Positions 1-5,615 are shown, counted from the first letter of the stretch. The stretch: DNA of 6,541 bases from Armatimonadota bacterium (GCA_016199305.1 JACQGZ010000209.1:1-6541), one strand, 5' to 3'. Program-made: numbers and translations. The notes: a model not told the origin generated them from the sequence alone.

Positions 1-243
1 ATCTCGCTTCTCCCACCCGTCCACATCGCGCTCGTGCGGGCCGGCGACCTTCTCCCGCGCCTCGACGACCTCTTCGCCGCCCTGGGCCGCGAGCCGCTGG
101 GCAGCGGCACCGTTTTCATCTCCGGCCCCAGCGGGACCGGCGACATCGGCCTGCAGCACGTGACCGGCGTGCACGGTCCCCGAGAGGTCCACCTGGTCGT
201 GGTGGATGAGGCCGTCGGCTCAGCTGGCCCACCCGGCGCCTGA
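1..243 (+). CDS. LUD-domain protein, LutC/YkgG-like, C-terminal part (5' truncated by window edge)
   Basis: The open frame enters from base 1 (frame 1) and stops at TGA 241-243, giving about 80 C-terminal residues. The tail reads as the end of a LUD domain: a stretch with PPVHIALV, then FISGPSGTGDI, then GVHGPREVHLVVV. In LutC/YkgG proteins, which take part in iron-sulfur-dependent L-lactate oxidation with LutA and LutB, the matching block is usually SGPSRTADI...GVHGPR. Here Arg and Ala of that block are both Gly, and the residue after Ile is Gly rather than the usual Glu, so the protein is a divergent member. A GTG at 34 could be mistaken for a start, but the family alignment clearly continues upstream. 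It is convergent with the exported hydrolase, with 18 bases between the two stops. No lutA or lutB is visible, so the lactate role is only a family-based guess. Confidence 0.8.
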   Translation: MSLLPPVHIALVRAGDLLPRLDDLFAALGREPLGSGTVFISGPSGTGDIGLQHVTGVHGPREVHLVVVDEAVGSAGPPGA

Positions 244-261
244 TCGGAGTCCGAAGTTCTC

Positions 262-1014
262 TCAGCGGGCGGACCGGCGGAGAAAGGCAAAGATCTCGGC
301 CCGGATCGCCGGCCCGTAGCGCGTCCCGAACAGATAGGTCCCGTGCGCCGCCGTGGGATAGAGATGGAGCGTCTTGGCCGGCGGGGTGAGCGCGTGCATG
401 CGGCGCACGCTGTCGGCGAACGGCTGGTCCCGGCTGCCGGCGATGAAGAGTTTGGGGGCCCGCAGCGAGGAGAGATGCGGACGGACATCGAGCCCCCGAA
501 ACATCGTCCCGCTGGCGATGACCACCACGCCCTGCACCGGCCGCCCCGCCGTTTGCCGCAGCGCCGCCGCCTTCAACGAGACGGTCCCCCCCATGCTCGC
601 GCCGATAAGGATGATCGGTCGCGGCCCCGACCGTGTGGCGAAGGCCACCGCCGCCAGCGCGTCGCGGTAGGTCTGCGCAATGACGAACTTTCCTCCGGAC
701 TGTCCGATCCCCCGATAGTCGTAGGTGATGGCCGTATACCCCCGCCGCGCCAGCTCCTCGACCAGAGGGAACCAGATGCGCTGGTCGGTGCCGTACATGT
801 GGGAGAAGATGACGACCGCCCGCCCGCTGCCAAATTGAAATCCGCGGATCGTGACCCCGTCGTCCGTGCGGAAGGAGATCGCCTCATGCGCGCTGGCGGC
901 GGGCACATGCCCCGCCAGCATCATGGAGGCAACCACGAGCGCGAGGGCAGCGGCCCGGAGACCGCCTCCCCAGCCCGTCCGCCGGCTAGATGACGGCCTT
1001 GATCTTCCCGCCAT
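262..1014 (-). CDS. Alpha/beta hydrolase, probably exported
   Basis: A 250-residue serine hydrolase of the alpha/beta fold. The nucleophile elbow is GASMGG (Ser140), the acid is likely Asp196 in AGSRDQPF, and the base is His224 in TAAHGTY, so the triad looks complete. An HMYGTD segment after the first strands fits the oxyanion-hole region. The closest general types are dienelactone-hydrolase-like or acyl-peptidase-like esterases; the substrate cannot be told. Residues 1-42 look like a signal peptide: Ser-Arg-Arg at 10-12, a hydrophobic core at about 18-35, and an ASA cleavage site before HEA. The twin Arg is only a partial Tat motif (no FLK), so Sec or Tat is open. The ATG at 1014 lies 29 bases inside the end of the SDR gene, with only a weak AGG three bases upstream. 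The frame stays open to 1176, but that extension is antisense-like low-quality sequence inside the SDR gene. It is last in the five-gene run. Confidence 0.85.
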   Translation of the reverse strand: MAGRSRPSSSRRTGWGGGLRAAALALVVASMMLAGHVPAASAHEAISFRTDDGVTIRGFQFGSGRAVVIFSHMYGTDQRIWFPLVEELARRGYTAITYDYRGIGQSGGKFVIAQTYRDALAAVAFATRSGPRPIILIGASMGGTVSLKAAALRQTAGRPVQGVVVIASGTMFRGLDVRPHLSSLRAPKLFIAGSRDQPFADSVRRMHALTPPAKTLHLYPTAAHGTYLFGTRYGPAIRAEIFAFLRRSAR

Positions 1015-1777
1015 CAACCTGGATAACCGTGCCCGTGAGAAAACTCGCCCGTTCGGAGGCCAGGAAGGCCACCACGGCTGCCAGTTCCTCCGGCCGGCCG
1101 GGACGGCCCAGCGGCATGTCCCCGGTCCACAGTCGCCGCTCCGCCTCGGCGTCGGAGATCCCTTCCCGCGCCGCAAAGACCTGCGTCAGTTCGGTCAGGC
1201 GGTCGGTGGCAATGGGTCCGGGGCAGACCGTGTTCACCAGGATGTTGTCGGGCCCCAGCTCATTAGCCAGGGTCTTCATCAGCCCGGCCACGGCGCCCCG
1301 CAGCGAATTGGAGAGCGTCAGCCCCTCCAGCGGCTGCTTCATGACGTAAGAGGTGATGGCGATGATGCGTCCCCAGTGTCGCCGCCGCATCTCCGGGACC
1401 ACGGCCCGGCAGAGGTTGACCGCGCTCATCAGCACCAGGCCCACCGCTTCGTCCCAGCCGGCCTCGTCCGTCTCCAGGAACCGTCCGGGGCGCGGACCCG
1501 CGGCGTTCGCCACCAGGATGTCGATCGACCCGAACCGCCGCCGGGTCTCCTCCACGACCCGGTACACATCCCCGGACCGGGTGACGTCCCCGGACACGGC
1601 CAGCACGTCGGCGCCGGAGGCGGCGATCTCCCGGGCGGTAGCCTCCAGTACCTCTGGCGTGCGGGCACACATGGCAACCCGCGCCCCCTCCGCGGCGAGG
1701 GCGACGGTCACCGCTTTCCCCAGCCCGCGGCTGGCACCCGCGACGAGCGCCACCCGTCCCTGCAGTCCAAGGTCCAT
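986..1777 (-). CDS. SDR-family protein (3-oxoacyl-ACP reductase-like) without the YxxxK pair
   Basis: A 263-residue short-chain dehydrogenase/reductase of normal length. The Rossmann glycine motif is AGASRGLG (13-20), Asp64 follows in SGDVT, and NAAG sits at 91-94. Strand 5 carries IIAITS with the usual catalytic Ser143. At the positions where Tyr and Lys are expected (Ser+13 and +17) the protein has Ser156 and Arg160, within LTLSNSLRGAVAG. The later PGPIATDR and C-terminal FLTGTVIQVDGG blocks are typical of SDRs. A known SDR subgroup resembling ketoacyl-ACP reductases lacks a full catalytic tetrad (the conserved-domain group BKR_like_SDR_like, from memory), and this protein appears to belong there. 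It may bind NAD(P) and a ligand without classical reductase chemistry, or use another residue; Tyr144 and Lys147 are nearby. The ATG lies 7 bases after the response-regulator stop with no clear ribosome binding site, suggesting translational coupling. Confidence 0.9.
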   Translation of the reverse strand: MDLGLQGRVALVAGASRGLGKAVTVALAAEGARVAMCARTPEVLEATAREIAASGADVLAVSGDVTRSGDVYRVVEETRRRFGSIDILVANAAGPRPGRFLETDEAGWDEAVGLVLMSAVNLCRAVVPEMRRRHWGRIIAITSYVMKQPLEGLTLSNSLRGAVAGLMKTLANELGPDNILVNTVCPGPIATDRLTELTQVFAAREGISDAEAERRLWTGDMPLGRPGRPEELAAVVAFLASERASFLTGTVIQVDGGKIKAVI

Positions 1778-1784
1778 GTTTGGG

Positions 1785-2492
1785 CTACGGCCAAATGAGC
1801 TGCGAGCGCAACTCCTGCACCCGTGATTTGGCCAGTGGGACGAGCGTTTCCTTCGGATCGTCCAGCAGCAGGCTCTGGGCATCGCGCGACCAGGGCACGA
1901 TCCGCCGCACCCGGCGCAGATTGACCAGGTACGCGCGGTGACTGCGGAAGAAGCCGTGGGGCGCCAGGGCGCGCTCCAGCCGCTCGAGCGTGGTACGGAG
2001 GCGCATCGCGTCTTGATCCAACACGATCGTGGTGATGCCGCCGTCGCGGCGGGCGTAGAGTAGCGCGCGCACCGGTAGCACCGCCCGGCCCTCGCCGTCG
2101 CGCAGGCAGAGACGATCAACCCCGCCGCGCTCGCGGACCGCGTCCCCGCCCAGCACGCGGGACAGCGCGCGAGCGAGCCGGTCGCGGCTGACCGGCTTCA
2201 GCAGGTAATCGGCGGCGCCCAGATCGAAGGCCGGGAGCGCGTACTCCGGAAAGCCGGTGACGAAGACGACGGCGACGCCGGAGCGCCGCAGCCGGTCTCC
2301 CAGCGCCAGGCCGTCGATCTCCGGCAGGCGGACATCCAGGAAGGCCGCGTCGACCGGCGTGCGATCCACGAGGCGGAAGGCCTCCGCCGCCGTCCCCGCC
2401 GTTCCGGCGATGGACGCGCCCAGTTCCTCCAGCAGCACGGACAGATGGCGGCGTGCCAGCGGCTCATCGTCCACAATCAGCGTCCGAACCAC
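1785..2492 (-). CDS. LytTR-family response regulator
   Basis: A 235-residue DNA-binding response regulator. The receiver domain spans about residues 2-115: acidic pair Asp8-Asp9 in VDDEP, phospho-acceptor Asp53 in AFLDVRLPEIDG, Thr79 in FVTGF and Lys99 in LLKPVS, so all switch residues are present. The LytTR DNA-binding domain spans about 130-235, with its family signature FFRSHRAYLVNL at 181-192 and a C-terminal PLAKSRVQEL block. LytTR regulators such as AlgR, LytR and AgrA bind direct repeats about 21-22 bases apart. The start is taken as the GTG at 2492 because the domain begins immediately after it. No Met lies nearby, and the open frame upstream only shadows the kinase gene. No strong Shine-Dalgarno is seen; the gene overlaps the kinase end by 16 bases, so translation is probably coupled. 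Its partner is almost certainly the adjacent kinase. Confidence 0.93.
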   Translation of the reverse strand: MVRTLIVDDEPLARRHLSVLLEELGASIAGTAGTAAEAFRLVDRTPVDAAFLDVRLPEIDGLALGDRLRRSGVAVVFVTGFPEYALPAFDLGAADYLLKPVSRDRLARALSRVLGGDAVRERGGVDRLCLRDGEGRAVLPVRALLYARRDGGITTIVLDQDAMRLRTTLERLERALAPHGFFRSHRAYLVNLRRVRRIVPWSRDAQSLLLDDPKETLVPLAKSRVQELRSQLIWP

Positions 2493-3205
2493 AGCGCAGC
2501 ACGGTCCGCGCCATCCCGAAGCAGGACGGGGCGCTCCCCTTTCTCGGAGCCAGCGGGCAGCGTGATCGCGGCGATCGTCCCGCCACCGCACCGCCGGAGC
2601 AGTCGGAGTTTGCCCGCATCCCCGTAGACGACGCGGAGGCGGAGGCGGACATTCCGCAGTCCCAGGCCCAGTCCCCCCGACCCTCCGGGCGTCTGCGCGA
2701 ATGGACGACCCGGCGACGCCGGTGGGGCCCGCACCAGCCCGGGACCATCGTCTGCGACCATCACCACCAACCGGTTTCGGGCGCGTCGATACCGCACGGC
2801 CAGGCGAAGCGTGGCGCCCTCCGACCGACGCGCCGCGGCGTGCACGACGGCGTTCTCTACCAGCGGCTGGACCAGCAGCGACGGGATGCTCACTCCCAGG
2901 GCCACCGGGTCGATATCGAAGATGGTGCGCAGCCGGCCTCCGAGCCGCGCGCGCTCCAGTCCGAGGTACACGTGCACCAGCGCCAGTTCCTCCGCCAGCA
3001 AGACGAGCCCGCCGCGGCTCAACGAGGTGCGTACGTACTGGGCCAGACTCCCGATCAACTCCTCCGCCAGGGCGGGCCGGTCGCGGACGTACGTTTGGAT
3101 CGTTGTCAGGACATTGAAGAGAAAATGCGGCCGGATCTGCCCCTCCAGCGCCCCCAGCGCGGAGGGGTGGAGCGCGTCCTCTGGGAGCCCCCGGTGCCCG
3201 GCCAC
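2477..3205 (-). CDS. LytS-like sensor histidine kinase, short and without a sensor domain
   Basis: A 242-residue histidine kinase of the His_kinase (LytS/YehU) family. The phospho-accepting His27 lies in QIRPHFLFN, the family hallmark, followed by the usual four-helix segment to about residue 97. The ATPase domain has an N box LVQPLVENA (Asn118), a G1 box ADDGPG (Asp153) and a G2 box GLGLRN (180-185). Only about 20 residues precede the His region, and there is no transmembrane helix, PAS or GAF domain, so the protein is a bare cytoplasmic transmitter. Family members usually carry large membrane sensors. The GTG at 3205 has GGAG at 3214-3217, eight bases away, and starts one base after the sigma-factor stop. 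The frame is open to 3508, but that part lies inside the sigma gene and has no recognisable domain. It probably phosphorylates the LytTR regulator encoded next, which it overlaps by 16 bases. Confidence 0.9.
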   Translation of the reverse strand: MAGHRGLPEDALHPSALGALEGQIRPHFLFNVLTTIQTYVRDRPALAEELIGSLAQYVRTSLSRGGLVLLAEELALVHVYLGLERARLGGRLRTIFDIDPVALGVSIPSLLVQPLVENAVVHAAARRSEGATLRLAVRYRRARNRLVVMVADDGPGLVRAPPASPGRPFAQTPGGSGGLGLGLRNVRLRLRVVYGDAGKLRLLRRCGGGTIAAITLPAGSEKGERPVLLRDGADRAALWFGR

Positions 3206-3206
3206 A

Positions 3207-4025
3207 CTACCGGCTCCGGCTCCGCCTCCGCCGCCCGTTGGGCGAGAGATCGGTCGGGCGCGGGACCTCCAGGGCCACGCGCAGGCGGCGGACCGCCCGC
3301 TCCTGCAATTCGGCCACCCGAGTGATCGAGATGCCGTAATGGGCGGCCACCTCGCGCAGCCGCCAGCCGCGGGAGAACCGCAGGGAGAGCACCTCCCGGT
3401 CGCGGGAGGGCAGGGCTGCGACGGCCTTTCGCAGGGCGTGCGCGAGCTCGAGGGCCAGGAGACGCTCCTCCGGTTCAGCCCCTTCCTCGGGCAGGGGCCC
3501 GGCCTCATCCAGGCTCAGGAGCTGCGTCACGGCCGGGACAGGACACGGCGGATGTCCCGACCCCCCGCCGCCGCCCAACGCCGCCCGCTGATCCGCCATC
3601 TTTAGGGCGCGCCGCACGCTGCGCGGCAGCGGATCTCTGGCGCGCAGGCCATCGAGAATGGCCCCCCGGATGCGATAACTGGCGTAGGTCCGGAAGTCAA
3701 CGCCCCGCCCGGGGTCATACCGCCGCGCGCATTCCAGCAGGCCCACGACGCCATCGTGCACCAGGTCCTCGAGTTCCACGACCGGCGGGAGGGTATGGCT
3801 CACCGTCCGGGCGATCGACTGCACGAGCGACAGCAGGGCATCCACCGCGGGGGGGTCCGGCCGGGCAGAGGATCCGCCTTCGGCCACCACCTCCCCTGGG
3901 GAGACCGGGACGGGGGGAGGCGGCGCATCGGCCGATGACAGTTCCAGCGCTGGCGCGGCCTCGAGGACCGCTGCACGTCCCATGGCCCATTGACCTCGTC
4001 GGGGTGACGGAGGCCATGGTCCCAC
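3207..4025 (-). CDS. RNA polymerase sigma factor, FliA/WhiG (sigma-28) family, region 3 lost
   Basis: A 272-residue sigma-70-family protein. Residues 62-138 form region 2, with the FliA/WhiG pattern ELEDLVHDGVVGLLE, YDPGRGVDFRTYASYRIRG and DPLPRSVRR. Residues 190-250 form region 4 (ALPSRDREVLSLRFSRG, then a helix-turn-helix LREVAAHYGISITRVAEL). Between them the usual region 3 helices are missing. In their place is a roughly 40-residue linker with GGGGGSG and a Pro/Cys stretch, ending in LSLDE. The first 60 residues are Pro/Ala-rich without a family counterpart, and the C-terminus is an Arg-rich tail. The chosen GTG start at 4025 has GGAGAG eight bases upstream; an ATG at 3983 (residue 15) with GAGGT nine bases upstream is a real alternative. 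No flagellar gene is nearby. It heads the five-gene run, so it may direct transcription of this operon or of a remote regulon. Confidence 0.9.
   Translation of the reverse strand: MGPWPPSPRRGQWAMGRAAVLEAAPALELSSADAPPPPVPVSPGEVVAEGGSSARPDPPAVDALLSLVQSIARTVSHTLPPVVELEDLVHDGVVGLLECARRYDPGRGVDFRTYASYRIRGAILDGLRARDPLPRSVRRALKMADQRAALGGGGGSGHPPCPVPAVTQLLSLDEAGPLPEEGAEPEERLLALELAHALRKAVAALPSRDREVLSLRFSRGWRLREVAAHYGISITRVAELQERAVRRLRVALEVPRPTDLSPNGRRRRSRSR
3214..3217 (-). promoter_or_regulatory. Ribosome binding site of the kinase gene
   Basis: GGAG on the minus strand lies eight bases before the GTG at 3205. It sits inside the Arg-rich end of the sigma gene and decides the kinase start, favouring a bare transmitter over a longer product. 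Confidence 0.55.
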
Positions 4026-4161
4026 AGGGATGTCTCTCCAGGCTCACCGTGACACGCAACAGGCCGGAAGGCGGCGGCGAACGGCGGACCGGTGGATCCG
4101 ACCGGGGCACGGTGTGATGGCCTTCAGCTGTGAGGGCGGGGAGCGCGCCGGTCGGGTGGGC
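4026..4161. other. 136-base leader between the phosphoesterase and sigma genes, without any TA step
   Basis: This is the longest non-coding gap. It contains no TA dinucleotide on either strand, so no -10 hexamer of the housekeeping TANNNT form can exist here. No T-run that would make an intrinsic terminator is seen. On the minus strand there are two GTT-centred 9-mers 22 bases apart (4077-4085 and 4055-4063) and a small palindrome, TCAC-N-GTGA, at 4044-4052 just before the ribosome binding site. Around 4089-4105 an imperfect inverted repeat centres on GGATCC. These could be regulator sites but may be chance in GC-rich DNA. The five-gene run is probably either read through from the phosphoesterase gene or started from a non-housekeeping promoter. 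Confidence 0.4.
4034..4039 (-). promoter_or_regulatory. Ribosome binding site of the sigma-factor gene
   Basis: GGAGAG on the minus strand lies eight bases before the GTG at 4025 and supports the longer form of the sigma factor. A competing GAGGT at 3993-3997 would serve the ATG at 3983, removing 14 residues of the Pro-rich leader. Both forms keep regions 2 and 4 intact. Confidence 0.5.
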
Positions 4162-4734
4162 TCAGGCGGTCGTGGTGAGGAGGCGGGCGGTGACCTCTTC
4201 GGGGCTGACCTCAATCAGCGCGCCCGCGGTCAGGCCGTTGCCCATCGTGCAGTTGATGACCAGGGTGTCGCCGATGCGCTCGATCCCGGGCGACTCGTGC
4301 ACATGGCCGCAGGTGAGCACGCGGGGGCGGAGGCGGAGCATCTGCTCCCGCACCGACCGCGAACCGATGCGCTCCCCGGAGCGCACGACATCGAGGACGC
4401 CGAAGGGAGGCTCGTGCACCACCAGCACGTCGCAGGGCAGGTCTGCGTCCGGGCCGCCGAAGGCGACGCCGTCGATGACCCGCGCGGCGCCCTCCAGCAA
4501 GGCCCCATGGCGGCGCATGGTGGTCAGGGCGGCGGGGCCGTCCATGTTCCCGACGACCGCCAGCACGGGGACCGGGAGCGTGTGCAGGAGGGCAAGGGCC
4601 TCCTGCCCCTGCCCCGCGTGCGTGAGGTCGCCCGGCAGGAGCACCACATCGGGAGTGTGCTCGGTGACCAGGCCGCGCACGCGCGCAATGCGCTCGGGGC
4701 GGCCGTGCAGGTCGGCGCAGGCGAGGATCCGCAT
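4162..4734 (-). CDS. Calcineurin-like metallophosphoesterase
   Basis: A 190-residue single-domain metallophosphoesterase. The metal-binding motifs appear in order: Asp8 and His10 in ADLHG, Asp36 in PGDLTH, Asn63 in GNMDG, His107 in VVHEPPFG, and His144/His146 in CGHVHE. The set for a dinuclear metal centre is complete. The usual GNHD motif, whose His assists catalysis, reads GNMD here; the related YfcE/MJ0936 group has GNCD, so a non-His residue is tolerated. The family includes phosphodiesterases and nucleotidases, and the substrate cannot be predicted. No signal peptide is seen, so it should be cytoplasmic. The ATG at 4734 is preceded by GAGGGA (4742-4747) seven bases away, which fixes the start. 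It is on the same strand as the sigma operon, 136 bases upstream, and divergent from the second hydrolase. Confidence 0.92.
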   Translation of the reverse strand: MRILACADLHGRPERIARVRGLVTEHTPDVVLLPGDLTHAGQGQEALALLHTLPVPVLAVVGNMDGPAALTTMRRHGALLEGAARVIDGVAFGGPDADLPCDVLVVHEPPFGVLDVVRSGERIGSRSVREQMLRLRPRVLTCGHVHESPGIERIGDTLVINCTMGNGLTAGALIEVSPEEVTARLLTTTA

Positions 4735-4741
4735 GGCAGCG

Positions 4742-4747
4742 TCCCTC
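4742..4747 (-). promoter_or_regulatory. Ribosome binding site of the metallophosphoesterase gene
   Basis: GAGGGA on the minus strand, seven bases before the ATG at 4734. A minus-strand promoter using the neighbouring AT-rich patch at 4750-4758 would start RNA within or beside this site, so the promoter for this gene is likely further upstream, at higher coordinates. Confidence 0.5.
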
Positions 4748-4749
4748 GC

Positions 4750-4758
4750 TATGATAAC
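4750..4758 (+). promoter_or_regulatory. Putative -10 element for the second alpha/beta hydrolase
   Basis: TATGATAAC is the only AT-rich patch in the 68-base divergent gap and matches the housekeeping -10 hexamer TATAAT in five of six positions. No good -35 hexamer lies 16-18 bases upstream. It would start RNA about 4762-4765 and leave a leader of about 40 bases ending in the strong ribosome binding site at 4791-4798. Confidence 0.4.
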
Positions 4759-4790
4759 AGGGGCGTCGCCGAGGAACGCCGCGGCGCGCG

Positions 4791-4798
4791 AGGTGGAG
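4791..4798 (+). promoter_or_regulatory. Ribosome binding site of the second alpha/beta hydrolase
   Basis: AGGTGGAG with the AGGTGG part six bases, and the GGAG part four bases, before the ATG at 4803. It supports that start directly. Confidence 0.55.
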
Positions 4799-4802
4799 TC
4801 AG

Positions 4803-5594
4803 ATGCGCCATACCATCAACAACGTCACGCTGGGCTACGATCTCACGGGGAGCGGAGAGACCGTCCTCTTCCTGCACGCCTTCCCCCTCAATCGGCAGAT
4901 GTGGGCCCCGCAGGCGGAAGCGCTGCGCGGTCGCGCGCGCGTCCTCACCGTGGATTTCCGCGGCTTCGGCGAGTCGGACGCGCCGCCGGGCCCCTCCCGC
5001 CTGGAGACGTTCGCCGACGACGCGCTGGCGCTGGCGCGAGCGTTGGGGATTACGCGCGCGGTCGTCGTCGGCCTCTCCATGGGCGGCTATGTCGCCTTCC
5101 GTCTGATCGAGCGGGCCCCGGAGTTCGCGCGGGCGCTGGTCCTGGCGGACACCCGCGCCGAGCCCGATGCGCCAGAGGGGCGGACGAAGCGGCTGGCGCT
5201 GGCCGAGCGGGTCGAGCGCGAAGGGATGGCGGCGATGGCGGACTTTATCGGCGCTCTGGTGGGACCCACGGCGAAGGCGCACCGCCCCGAGATCGCCACC
5301 CGGGTGCAGGAAGTGATCGGGCGTCCGGAGCCGCGCGCGGTCGCCGAGACGCTGCGCGCGCTAGGCGAGCGCCCGGACAGCCGGCCGCTCCTGCCCCGCA
5401 TCGCCGTCCCCACGCTGGTGCTCGTCGGGGAGGAAGACACCCTCACCCCGCCGGACAGCGCCCGCGCCATCGCCAGCGGAATCCCCGGCGCACGCCTGAC
5501 CGTGCTCTCGCGCGCCGGACACCTTTCCAGCCTGGAGTCGGCCCGGGAATTCAATCACGAGATGATCGGTTTCCTGGAAGGACTCGCCCGGTAG
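4803..5594 (+). CDS. Alpha/beta hydrolase, cytoplasmic (enol-lactonase/esterase-like)
   Basis: A 263-residue alpha/beta hydrolase of typical length. FLHAFPLN at 23-30 carries the oxyanion-hole HxF pattern, VDFRGFGESD follows at 50-59, and the nucleophile elbow is GLSMGG with Ser92. The acid is Asp212 in GEEDTLTP and the base is His240 in AGHLSSLE, so the triad is complete. The layout matches the large group that includes 3-oxoadipate enol-lactonase (PcaD), BioH-like esterases and haloalkane-dehalogenase relatives. No pathway neighbour supports a specific substrate. There is no signal peptide, unlike the hydrolase at the left end, and apart from fold motifs the two do not look like recent duplicates. 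It has its own leader with a good ribosome binding site and is a single-gene unit, convergent with the methyltransferase across 21 bases. Confidence 0.93.
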   Translation: MRHTINNVTLGYDLTGSGETVLFLHAFPLNRQMWAPQAEALRGRARVLTVDFRGFGESDAPPGPSRLETFADDALALARALGITRAVVVGLSMGGYVAFRLIERAPEFARALVLADTRAEPDAPEGRTKRLALAERVEREGMAAMADFIGALVGPTAKAHRPEIATRVQEVIGRPEPRAVAETLRALGERPDSRPLLPRIAVPTLVLVGEEDTLTPPDSARAIASGIPGARLTVLSRAGHLSSLESAREFNHEMIGFLEGLAR

Positions 5595-5615
5595 CGGAAC
5601 CGATCCCCCGGGCGG

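Noticed and set aside
244..275. A terminator between the convergent LutC-like and hydrolase genes
   Set aside because: Only a five-base GTCCG/CGGAC pairing with a long loop and no T-run is present, which is not a convincing intrinsic terminator.
1015..1176. Longer N-terminus of the exported hydrolase (start at 1176)
   Set aside because: The extra 54 residues lie inside the SDR gene, are Arg/Trp/Pro-rich, and would put a signal peptide far from the N-terminus.
851..1798. A 315-codon plus-strand frame opposite the SDR and exported hydrolase
   Set aside because: It is antisense to genes with clear catalytic motifs and has a low-complexity translation with no recognisable fold.
1778..2119. Longer N-terminus of the SDR protein (start at 2119)
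   Set aside because: The SDR fold starts right after the ATG at 1777; the extension only shadows the LytTR domain in another frame.
3210..3240. A short repeat of GGAGCC-like units at the sigma/kinase junction
   Set aside because: It is fully explained by the Arg/Ser-rich tail of the sigma factor; the units are irregular and no tandem array extends beyond it.
3206..3508. An N-terminal sensor domain for the kinase in the overlapping open frame
   Set aside because: The translation is Ser/Arg/Pro-rich, out of frame with the sigma region 4 coding sequence, and shows no domain; the GTG at 3205 has a good ribosome binding site.
5595..5615. A terminator between the convergent hydrolase and methyltransferase genes
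   Set aside because: The ACCG/CGGT arms are only four bases and no T-run follows on either strand.
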